Below are positions 14,601 through 19,729 of a DNA stretch of 20,729 nt, piece after piece (positions within the stretch are counted from its first letter, which is position 1; each line of letters begins with the position of its first letter). The notes below the pieces were generated by a model. It was not told where the DNA came from and did no database searches. It saw only the letters and a program-made list of their open reading frames with translations. The DNA comes from a virus. The stretch lies in IMG/VR virus record IMGVR_UViG_3300050821_007235, positions 1 to 20,729 of that record. One strand, 5' to 3'. The translations under genes were made by a program, and so were the position numbers.

Positions 14601-15316
14601 GCCGGACGCGCGGCCTCAATGATGAGATAGCGACCGGCCTCCGGGAACCGTCGCGCGAGTAAGGCGTCAAAGCGCAGCAACGGCGTCGGCAGGATCGAGA
14701 ACGCTGACAGGCGGATGAGCTCCGGATAAAAGCCGGCCAGGTGGAAACGTGTGACGGCCTGCCAGGCGCTCCATGCCGCGGGCGCCAGGTGCAAATGAAG
14801 ATCACCAGCACAGTCCGCGTTACGGCGATACCACCGCGGCGCATAGACCATCACGAAGCATCGGCCGCCAGGCCGGAGAACACGAAAAATCTCACGCACG
14901 GCCCTTGCAGGTCCGGGGACGTAGGAGAGCGCGGAGAAGATCGAGACGACACGCTCAAACTGTCCGTCAGGGAACGGCATGGCCTCCACGGAGGCCTGAT
15001 AGAACGTGGCGTTCGGATACTGCCGCCCGGCCTCCGCCAGCATACCGGCTGACACGTCTATGCCGGTGTAATGCCACACCGGCCACTTCACGAGACGCAA
15101 GAGTGCGCCTGTGCCGCAACCGACATCCAAGAGATCACCCATAGAGCTAGAGCCACGGAGGAACGGGCGGAGACTGGCGGCCAGAAGCCGATCCTCGGCG
15201 CAGCAACGGCGGGAGCGAAACACGCTGTCATATCGTGGCGCGATGCGATCAAAGCCACTGGCCACAAGCGCCGCGGTGATAGGCGGCTTGTGGATTTCAA
15301 ATACTGCTTCATTCAC
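14597..15316 (-). CDS. Class I SAM-dependent methyltransferase
   Basis: The product has motif I LLDVGCGTGALL, the acidic loop HYTGIDVSAGMLAEA, motif II FPDGQFERVVSIFSALSYVP and motif III EIFRVLRPGGRCFVMVY, a standard small-molecule/protein-type Rossmann methyltransferase, not a DNA amino-methyltransferase. The substrate is unknown. A GTG at 15316 preceded by AAGGGG gives 239 residues and starts after the stop of the tiny membrane gene. An ATG at 15385 gives 262 residues but overlaps that gene by 41 bp and has a poor ribosome site. The C-terminal part (FHLAGFYPELIRLSAFSILP) is typical lid. Being first of a coupled run with the PP-loop enzyme suggests a shared pathway. Confidence 0.85.
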   Translation of the reverse strand: MNEAVFEIHKPPITAALVASGFDRIAPRYDSVFRSRRCCAEDRLLAASLRPFLRGSSSMGDLLDVGCGTGALLRLVKWPVWHYTGIDVSAGMLAEAGRQYPNATFYQASVEAMPFPDGQFERVVSIFSALSYVPGPARAVREIFRVLRPGGRCFVMVYAPRWYRRNADCAGDLHLHLAPAAWSAWQAVTRFHLAGFYPELIRLSAFSILPTPLLRFDALLARRFPEAGRYLIIEAARPA

Positions 15317-15344
15317 GCTTGCATCAGCCCCTTGTTCTACCGGC

Positions 15345-15500
15345 TTAGTCCCGCGGCCCGATCCAACGGTGGAGGCGGGGATCATAGGGCACGCTGCGAG
15401 CCTCGGGCGGGTTGGATGGCGACGGTTTCAGCAATCGCAACGCCAGGACGGTCAGCAGTAGCGCGGCTATCATCAGCCCGTATCCGATGAGGGCGCTCAT
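15345..15500 (-). CDS. Single-span membrane microprotein (51 residues)
   Basis: The ORF starts MSALIGYGLMIAALLLTVLA, has a basic boundary (LRLLK), and ends with a short Pro-rich polar tail (PSPSNPPEARSVPYD ... WIGPRD). That is one predicted membrane helix with a tail of about 27 residues. Its ATG overlaps the stop of the zinc-ribbon gene by ATGA, the same coupling used along this operon. No family recognised. Partial overlap with the longer start of the methyltransferase is the main argument against it. Confidence 0.6.
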   Translation of the reverse strand: MSALIGYGLMIAALLLTVLALRLLKPSPSNPPEARSVPYDPRLHRWIGPRD

Positions 15501-15886
15501 GGCGCCGGGTCCCCCACGCGCTGAGCGCCGCGCGGATCAAGGCGGCCATATCCTTTCGCCTGGACATAGGCGCCGGAGGCGCCGACCTTGGCCGTGCCGA
15601 GGATCGGGAAGCGGCCCAAGAGGGACTGACCGAAGACGCGGACCTGGTCGCCAACCTTGATCCCCTTGGCCTTCCAAACGGCCTCACCCTCGGCCCGGGC
15701 CTCCGCCTTGACGGTGGCAATCCACGCGGTGCGCCAGGCATCATAGGTCGCGCTCAAGCCGTGCACCTTGTTGCAGGCCATGCAGACGCCGACCCAGGCG
15801 GTTTCAGGCGGAACCGGCGGGACGTTGGTATCAGCGGTCCGGTTGCAGAACTTGCAGGTGTCAATCCAGGTGCGGCGCGTGGCCAT
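15497..15886 (-). CDS. Zinc-ribbon protein of unknown function, first gene of leftward operon
   Basis: The 129-residue product has a Cys4 ribbon CKFC (11-14) and CMAC (35-38). An alpha-helical middle follows (DAWRTAWIATVKAEARAEGE), then a C-terminal beta domain (GIKVGDQVRVFGQSLLGRFP and GTAKVGASGAYVQA) that looks like a small SH3-like barrel. It is expressed from promoter B: AAGGAG lies 8 bases before the ATG, about 30 bases from the -10. Zinc ribbon plus barrel suggests nucleic-acid or protein binding, but this is inference. Confidence 0.75.
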   Translation of the reverse strand: MATRRTWIDTCKFCNRTADTNVPPVPPETAWVGVCMACNKVHGLSATYDAWRTAWIATVKAEARAEGEAVWKAKGIKVGDQVRVFGQSLLGRFPILGTAKVGASGAYVQAKGYGRLDPRGAQRVGDPAP

Positions 15887-15912
15887 TAGCGTGTCTCCTT
15901 CTTACAGGAAAC

Positions 15913-15941
15913 ACTATACCAACATTCCGTTGGTATGTCAT
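15913..15941 (-). promoter_or_regulatory. Promoter B (leftward) with embedded palindromic operator (15916-15936)
   Basis: On the minus strand ATGACA (15941-15936) and TATAGT (15918-15913) are separated by 17 bp. The spacer lies within the palindrome, read on the plus strand as ATACCAAC-ATTCC-GTTGGTAT. Both hexamers match consensus at five of six positions. It would drive the leftward operon from 15886. There is no leader hairpin after this copy. Confidence 0.78.
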
Positions 15942-15989
15942 GCGCAATTAGCGCACGCTGGACACTCCGCCGATGCATAGCGATTAAAC

Positions 15990-16018
15990 TAGCAATACCA
16001 ATACAATGTTGGTATGTT
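15990..16018 (+). promoter_or_regulatory. Promoter C (rightward) with embedded palindromic operator (15995-16015)
   Basis: TAGCAA (15990-15995) and TATGTT (16013-16018) are 17 bp apart, with ATACCAAT-ACAAT-GTTGGTAT between and over them. The -35 is weak (three of six). It is divergent from promoter B, with operator centres 79 bp apart, and would drive the operon starting at 16066. Confidence 0.7.
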
Positions 16019-16027
16019 TCATTTGTC

Positions 16028-16048
16028 CGCCGGCGATTGGCGCCGGTG
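16028..16048 (+). promoter_or_regulatory. Leader hairpin copy 2
   Basis: CCGGCG-ATTGG-CGCCGG gives a 6-bp stem, extendable to 8 with one G-U pair. It ends about 19 bases before the ATG at 16066, and GAGGACCCTCCC follows as the ribosome-site region. The stem and loop bases are identical to copy 1 except at one edge. Confidence 0.6.
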
Positions 16049-16065
16049 ACACAGAGGACCCTCCC

Positions 16066-16281
16066 ATGACCGCACAAGAGATCGCCGCTATCCGCATGGT
16101 TGCTGAAGCGATTGAGGACGCCGTGAAGGCCGCCGGCCCGTTGGGCGCACCAGGCGGCGTGATCTATGCCGCGCTTATGGCGCACGGCGTGACCCTTGAC
16201 CAATACAACCAACTGATGAGCGGCCTTGTCCGCGCCGGCCGGTTGACGCGGGATGGCCACCTTTACCACGTGGCGAAGTGA
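16066..16281 (+). CDS. Small winged-helix-like phage protein
   Basis: The 71-residue product starts MTAQEIAAIRMVAEAIEDAV. It has an Ala-rich helix, then GGVIYAALMAHGVTLDQYNQ, MSGLVRAGRLTRDG and a final HLYHVAK strand. The helix-helix-helix-wing order suggests a DNA-binding wHTH, and I recall similar short proteins in alphaproteobacterial phages. It is first in the operon from promoter C, so it could be a self-regulating factor, but nothing here shows which site it would bind. The ATG is chosen for the AGAGGA upstream. Confidence 0.72.
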   Translation: MTAQEIAAIRMVAEAIEDAVKAAGPLGAPGGVIYAALMAHGVTLDQYNQLMSGLVRAGRLTRDGHLYHVAK

Positions 16282-16288
16282 GGGTGTG

Positions 16289-16618
16289 ATGGACGCGCCC
16301 GTAACCGCAGAGGAAATCGAGGCCTTCCGCGCCGCCCTTGAGGCGATGCTGGCCGCGCATCACACTACCGCCCGGAATGTCGGCACGCCTCCGCGCGTGC
16401 TGATAATGCCTGGCGCGCGCTATGCGCGGATCGTCGTGGAGGACAATCCATCAAGCCGATATGCTTATGGCTTCATCGAGTTCGCCACCGGCAACCTGCT
16501 GAAGTCGGACGGTTGGAAGACGCCGGCCCGCCATCCGCGCGGCAACCTTCGCAACGCTGAGCCGCTGTCAGGCTGCGGTCCGTATGGCATGGCGTATCTC
16601 ATGAGCGGGAGGCGATGA
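16289..16618 (+). CDS. Hypothetical phage protein
   Basis: The 109-residue product has a helical N-terminus (TAEEIEAFRAALEAMLAAHH) that resembles the upstream protein's opening. A beta-rich part follows: YARIVVEDNPSSRYAYGFIE, then FATGNLLKSDGWKTPARHPR and GNLRNAEPLSG. The YGFI-x-x-x-TG-x-x-LK-x-x-W-K-x-PA-x-H-x-RGN pattern is one I recall from phage proteins of unknown function. AGGG lies 5 bases before the ATG at 16289. The frame is open to 16253, but that would run into the previous gene. Confidence 0.7.
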   Translation: MDAPVTAEEIEAFRAALEAMLAAHHTTARNVGTPPRVLIMPGARYARIVVEDNPSSRYAYGFIEFATGNLLKSDGWKTPARHPRGNLRNAEPLSGCGPYGMAYLMSGRR

Positions 16619-16848
16619 TGACAATGCACTACACGGTGACGGTCACCGATTGGACGCAACCGCGAGGCTATCGCGGGAGCGGGAGAGGCTGGCGGGTCCG
16701 GTGCTTCGGCCTGCCGGATGATAATTGGAACGCACTCGGGCACACGGTTTCCGAGCAGTTTTTCCGGTCGCAGGCCGCGGCCGTGAAGGCGGCGCGGGAC
16801 CTGGCGAAGCTCTACAGTGCCACGCTCAACCTGCCGGGCGGGGAGTAG
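16615..16848 (+). CDS. Hypothetical protein (77 residues)
   Basis: The product starts MMTMHYTVTVTDWTQPRGYR. Beta segments (HYTVTVTDW, GWRVRCFGL) come before a helix (SQAAAVKAARDLAKLYSATL). The ATG overlaps the previous stop by ATGA; a second ATG follows at once, and a third sits two codons later. No family recognised. The coupling to both neighbours in a six-gene run is the evidence that it is expressed. Confidence 0.65.
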   Translation: MMTMHYTVTVTDWTQPRGYRGSGRGWRVRCFGLPDDNWNALGHTVSEQFFRSQAAAVKAARDLAKLYSATLNLPGGE

Positions 16849-16852
16849 GTCG

Positions 16853-17071
16853 ATGGGGTTCGCTTTCTGCATGGGTCCGTGCATCACGTGCGGCCGACCG
16901 TTCTCTTACAATCCGCTCCGGGTCCCGAGCACGTCCGCGATCACCGGGACGCGGGAGCCGGTTTGCCGGTCCTGTATGGACTTTATCAACACGAAACGGG
17001 AGACGATGGGCCTCACGCCGTTCCCGATCTTCGATGACGCCTATGAGGCCGTATCAGAGGACGAATTATGA
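16853..17071 (+). CDS. Zinc-ribbon phage protein
   Basis: The 72-residue product has CMGPCITCGRPFSYNPLRVP and then TREPVCRSCMDFINTKRE. Two CxxC pairs (C10/C13 and C43/C46) form a zinc ribbon, with an extra Cys at 6. The order CxxCGRPF-S-x-NP-x-RVPS and REP-x-CR-x-C, with a tail PxxxDAYEAVSEDEL, is widespread among small phage proteins of unknown role. GGGGAG lies about 8 bases before the ATG. It overlaps the next gene by ATGA. Confidence 0.78.
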   Translation: MGFAFCMGPCITCGRPFSYNPLRVPSTSAITGTREPVCRSCMDFINTKRETMGLTPFPIFDDAYEAVSEDEL

Positions 17072-17373
17072 AACGCACATCACTTGCCGCCCTGGCGCTC
17101 TGCGCCACGCTGGCCGCGCCTGCCCGCGCTGACCAATATGTTGCGACGCATGGCACTTCGAATCAGATGGTTTGCCGGAACTTCATGTTGCACGGCACGA
17201 CATTCACGGACTGCTATCCGTTGAAGGATTATCAGGCATGGCAACAACGCCAGGCGGCCCGTGAACATGACGCCGTCGCTGAATACAAGCGGATTTGCGC
17301 TCTGCCACCTGAGCAACGGCCGCGCGGCAGTGAAGAGTGCTATAACGTCCCCGGCAACTATGGTTATCACTGA
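17068..17373 (+). CDS. Small secreted protein with signal peptide
   Basis: The 101-residue product has a classic signal peptide: MKRTSLAALALCATLAAPAR ending ARA before DQYVA, so cleavage after residue 21 is likely. The mature part (about 80 residues) has four Cys (36, 49, 77 and 91), enough for two disulfides in the periplasm, and no membrane helix. C36/C49 and C77/C91 are plausible pairs. A phage export product could act in superinfection exclusion or lysis control, but I do not recognise the family. It is the last gene of the operon from promoter C and overlaps the zinc-ribbon gene by ATGA. Confidence 0.7.
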   Translation: MKRTSLAALALCATLAAPARADQYVATHGTSNQMVCRNFMLHGTTFTDCYPLKDYQAWQQRQAAREHDAVAEYKRICALPPEQRPRGSEECYNVPGNYGYH

Positions 17374-17435
17374 TGACCGCCCGGCCACGGAGCGCGGGAG
17401 GCGCCAACGTGCCAACCGATTTAGATACCACGGCA

Positions 17436-17621
17436 TCAGTAGCGCCAGTGTGGGAGGCCTCCGCCGAACAGCAACACGATCACCACGATGAGCACGATCA
17501 GGCCGAGGCCTCCGCCGGCGTAGTATCCCGGCCCCCAACTCGCGCGTGATCCGTAGCGATATATTCCTCCGCCTCCGCCGAATAGCAGAACCAACACGAT
17601 AATCAGTAGCAACAGGTCCAT
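17436..17621 (-). CDS. Two-helix membrane protein, DUF3309-like
   Basis: The 61-residue product reads MDLLLLIIVLVLLFGGGGGI, a short Gly/Tyr/Arg linker (YRYGSRASWGPGYYA), then GGGLGLIVLIVVIVLLFGGG and a PHWRY tail. Two hydrophobic helices are near repeats of each other, with LLFGGG after each. This pattern matches small membrane proteins common in alphaproteobacteria (DUF3309-like). GGAG lies 8 bases before the ATG at 17621. It is the only leftward gene among the rightward accessory genes, and its promoter would have to lie in the same short gap as promoter D. Function is unknown. Confidence 0.7.
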   Translation of the reverse strand: MDLLLLIIVLVLLFGGGGGIYRYGSRASWGPGYYAGGGLGLIVLIVVIVLLFGGGLPHWRY

Positions 17622-17658
17622 CGGCGGAGCTCCGTTTGAATGTGCGCCGCGCATTCAC

Positions 17659-17687
17659 TGGACATACCAACAAAACGTTGGTATAAG
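17659..17687 (+). promoter_or_regulatory. Promoter D (rightward) with embedded palindromic operator (17664-17684)
   Basis: TGGACA (17659-17664, five of six) and TATAAG (17682-17687) are 17 bp apart, with ATACCAAC-AAAAC-GTTGGTAT between and over them. The hexamers are among the best of the set. It drives the operon beginning at 17737. Confidence 0.78.
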
Positions 17688-17696
17688 GAAGGTGCG

Positions 17697-17714
17697 GCCG
17701 GCGATGGCGCCGGC
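17697..17714 (+). promoter_or_regulatory. Leader hairpin copy 3
   Basis: GCCGGCG-ATGG-CGCCGGC has a 7-bp stem with the loop one base shorter than in copies 1 and 2. It ends 22 bases before the ATG at 17737 and is followed by AAAGGAACCTACCC. The changed loop with an intact stem suggests that the stem is what matters. Confidence 0.6.
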
Positions 17715-17736
17715 GGCAAGTAAAGGAACCTACCCG

Positions 17737-18147
17737 ATGACTGACACAACCAATCCCGCCCGCGTCCTGCGACATGGCGACCGCGTGCGCCTGGCGACAT
17801 GGGCCGCTCCGTATGACCGCACCACCGTCGAGGTCGGCACGGTCCGCGGCTACGCCACAGAGTATCGGAAGGACCCGGCGGAGGCCTACGCCAGAGCGCG
17901 CAAGAACGGCCACGAAATCGCGTGGACTCTCCACGCCGGGACGGCCCTCACTGACAGCAAGGCCTTTTACGCGGCGCAGCGTAAAATTGAGGACGAGAAC
18001 CTGGCACGGGCCGTCATCCTGGCGCCCGGGGACACTGTGCAGATTGATGGCGAGCAATTCGTTGTGCTTGTGCCGCCCGGCAATACCAACGGTGTCCGCA
18101 ACTCAGACCCGATTAAGTTTCAGCCGCTTCCGGGCGGGGAGGGTTGA
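17737..18147 (+). CDS. Hypothetical phage protein (136 residues)
   Basis: The product starts MTDTTNPARVLRHGDRVRLA. Two beta-rich ends (GDRVRLATW and TVEVGTVRGYATEYR; PGDTVQIDGEQFVVLVPPG) flank a helical middle with DSKAFYAAQRKIEDENLARA. The ends have SH3/KOW-like turns (HGDRV, PGDTV). No family recognised. The ATG is chosen over the in-frame one at 17692 because AAAGGA sits upstream of it and the leader hairpin would otherwise be coding. Confidence 0.68.
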   Translation: MTDTTNPARVLRHGDRVRLATWAAPYDRTTVEVGTVRGYATEYRKDPAEAYARARKNGHEIAWTLHAGTALTDSKAFYAAQRKIEDENLARAVILAPGDTVQIDGEQFVVLVPPGNTNGVRNSDPIKFQPLPGGEG

Positions 18148-18150
18148 GCC

Positions 18151-18471
18151 ATGACCAACACTCTTCCCGTCCCGGCCGCCGAGCTCTGCACTGCCATGGA
18201 AAACCGGGTCCTAGAAATGAACGGCCGCGGACGCGTCCAATTTTGCTTCACGGCGACCATGGATCGCGGCGCCTATATCCTGTCCATCGTCATTGAGGGC
18301 GTAACCGGCCACTATCCGTTGCCGGAGCGCTTTGCATTCGGTGATGAGCCGACCATGCGGGCCGTGGCGGAATGGTTGAACCGGGACCGCCTCAACCTGT
18401 CGGATGAAACGGTGGCGCGCCTCGTGCTGCGCTCAATGATGACGGGGACGGGCCGGAGGGCCGCTCGATGA
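18151..18471 (+). CDS. Hypothetical phage protein (106 residues)
   Basis: The product starts MTNTLPVPAAELCTAMENRV. It has beta strands (GRVQFCFTATMDRGAYILSI), then FGDEPTMRAVAEWLNRDRLN and a C-terminal helix (DETVARLVLRSMMTG). No family recognised. GGAGGG is about 8 bases before the ATG, and the gene starts three bases after the previous stop, so it belongs to the operon from promoter D. It overlaps the next gene by ATGA. Confidence 0.65.
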   Translation: MTNTLPVPAAELCTAMENRVLEMNGRGRVQFCFTATMDRGAYILSIVIEGVTGHYPLPERFAFGDEPTMRAVAEWLNRDRLNLSDETVARLVLRSMMTGTGRRAAR

Positions 18472-18734
18472 TTACCTTGCGTGTTGCATTGAACGGGACG
18501 GATGAAAACCCGTTTCATCACATGGGGCTCACGCAAAACCCCTTTCCGCAACTCGGACGATATGAATATGACCGGCAGTGTCTCCACCTGGCCGCCCTCG
18601 GCGGTGAGCCGATCCCTGACGCTGACCACATCCGCAAGCACCTGGCCGGATGGGAGCCGGAATTCGTTGAGCTCTGCTGTGAGCGATTCCGGAAAGGCGT
18701 TTACGTGACCTTCGACGTGGAGTGGCCAGAATGA
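18468..18734 (+). CDS. Hypothetical phage protein (88 residues)
   Basis: The product starts MITLRVALNGTDENPFHHMG and contains GLTQNPFPQLGRYEYDRQCL, then DADHIRKHLAGWEPEFVELC and CERFRKGVYVTFDVEWPE. The small beta-alpha-beta design with a C-terminal strand is all that can be said; the family is not recognised. Overlaps of ATGA type at both ends show it is part of a translationally coupled series. Confidence 0.65.
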   Translation: MITLRVALNGTDENPFHHMGLTQNPFPQLGRYEYDRQCLHLAALGGEPIPDADHIRKHLAGWEPEFVELCCERFRKGVYVTFDVEWPE

Positions 18735-19069
18735 GCAAGGTCACGCGCGCCTTCGAGCCCATGGGCGACCGATACCGCTACGACTTCAAGCTCTGCCATT
18801 TCCGGGACGGTTGGGCTCAACTCGATACCAAGCAAGACGCTTGGTATTACGGCAACTGGATCAATCCCCTCACCCTCCGGCTGTGCTCCTACGCCGAGGG
18901 TGATGTCGTGGTGACGGAGTGCGCTGATGAGGCGGAATTCGGGGCCGCGGTCCGGGATGCCTGTGAGTGGCAGAAGCAAGCCGGCTATTTTGTTGGTATA
19001 GACGGCATGTGCTCCACGCCCATCATCGAGGCCTTCACCCGGATGGGTCTAGGGGAATATCTGCACTAG
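18731..19069 (+). CDS. Hypothetical phage protein (112 residues)
   Basis: The product starts MSKVTRAFEPMGDRYRYDFK. It is beta-rich and Trp/Tyr/Phe-rich (GWAQLDTKQDAWYYGNWINP, LTLRLCSYAEGDVVVTECAD), ending in helices (FGAAVRDACEWQKQAGYF, IIEAFTRMGLGEYLH). ATGA overlap sets the start at 18731. The coding sequence also contains an operator-like inverted repeat (18825-18847) and a half-site (18992-18999). Function is unknown. Confidence 0.65.
   Translation: MSKVTRAFEPMGDRYRYDFKLCHFRDGWAQLDTKQDAWYYGNWINPLTLRLCSYAEGDVVVTECADEAEFGAAVRDACEWQKQAGYFVGIDGMCSTPIIEAFTRMGLGEYLH
18825..18847. repeat. Operator-like inverted repeat inside a gene
   Basis: ATACCAAGC-AAGAC-GCTTGGTAT has a perfect 9-bp arm pair. 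It shares the outer ATACCAA and TTGGTAT with the four promoter operators, but their spacing here is 9 bases, not 7, and there are no promoter hexamers at the standard distance. It could be a weak or auxiliary regulator site, or chance. Confidence 0.4.
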
Positions 19070-19082
19070 ATTGGAGGCGGAG

Positions 19083-19105
19083 CCGCCGGCGACTGGCGCC
19101 GGCGG
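19083..19105 (+). promoter_or_regulatory. Leader hairpin copy 4 (no operator)
   Basis: CCGCCGGCG-ACTGG-CGCCGGCGG forms a 9-bp stem, the longest of the four. It lies 16 bases before the ATG at 19122, with GAGAGGACC after it. The nearest operator half-site is 84 bases upstream, so this leader probably lies on a readthrough transcript from promoter D. Confidence 0.6.
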
Positions 19106-19121
19106 AGCGCCGGAGAGGACC

Positions 19122-19454
19122 ATGACACGCAATCAATTCCGCAACACGCTGGCGGCCCTCGAAATGTCGCAAGGGGCTCTGGCGCGCCTGTTGGCCCACC
19201 TTGGGGATACCGCTGACCCACTGACGATCCGCCGGCGCGTGGAGCGATGGGCACAAGGCGGGACGCCGATCCCCGGCGAGGCCGCGGCGTTCATTAACCT
19301 ATTCGCGAAGTTTCCAGACCTACGCCGGAAGCTGCGTGAAGAGGGATGGGACGATCAAGGCTTCGGCACCGGCCGGCTCCCGCGCAAGTCACCGGGACCA
19401 AACCCGGAAATCATTGAGGAAACGGCAAAGCTGGCTTTCCGGGCGCCAACATGA
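19122..19454 (+). CDS. HTH-like phage protein
   Basis: The 110-residue product starts MTRNQFRNTLAALEMSQGAL. The segment EMSQGALARLLAHLGD, then LTIRRRVERWAQGGTPIPGE and AAAFINLF (about 14-61) has the spacing of a phage helix-turn-helix of the XRE/Cro class, and IRRRVERW could be the recognition region. The rest (FPDLRRKLREEGWDD and a polar tail) looks unstructured. It is a candidate regulator for the operators, but this is only by default. The ATG follows GAGAGGACC and leader hairpin 4. It overlaps the next gene by ATGA. Confidence 0.7.
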   Translation: MTRNQFRNTLAALEMSQGALARLLAHLGDTADPLTIRRRVERWAQGGTPIPGEAAAFINLFAKFPDLRRKLREEGWDDQGFGTGRLPRKSPGPNPEIIEETAKLAFRAPT

Positions 19455-19729
19455 GCGACACCGGCCCGGAGGGTCACGGTGGCGGTGGTCGGTGGTTGAC
19501 AGGGAGTGAGCAGCCCCGGTGGCCGACATTGGCCTATCTCCGTGGCGCACTTGTGATCTACCTCATCGCCTCCCTCCTGGCGGCAGGGCTATTTTTTGTG
19601 GTCATGGTCGTGGTCACTTTGACGGCTGATGGTTTGAATGGCCTTGGCCACAACGGAAGTTGGCCTATTACTGCGGTGTGGCCCTTGATGGAATTACACT
19701 TACGGCAAGCGCACTGCACGTTCTCATAG
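19451..19729 (+). CDS. Membrane protein, 3' end antisense to the HNH gene
   Basis: The 92-residue product starts MSDTGPEGHGGGGRWLTGSE. It has one strong membrane helix (ALVIYLIASLLAAGLFFVVM continuing VVVTLT) after a Gly-rich cytoplasmic head. The last 30 residues (SWPITAVWPLMELHLRQAHC) lack clear structure and overlap 172 bp of the opposite-strand HNH gene, so the natural C-terminus may have been replaced. The ATG forms ATGA with the HTH-like gene. No family recognised. Confidence 0.55.
   Translation: MSDTGPEGHGGGGRWLTGSEQPRWPTLAYLRGALVIYLIASLLAAGLFFVVMVVVTLTADGLNGLGHNGSWPITAVWPLMELHLRQAHCTFS

Noticed and set aside
17080-18057. Long minus-strand open frame (325 residues)
   Set aside because: It runs antisense through the signal-peptide gene, the membrane gene on its own strand, promoter D and the 136-residue gene. 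It is Arg/Val-rich with no domain, as expected from antisense frames in GC-rich DNA.
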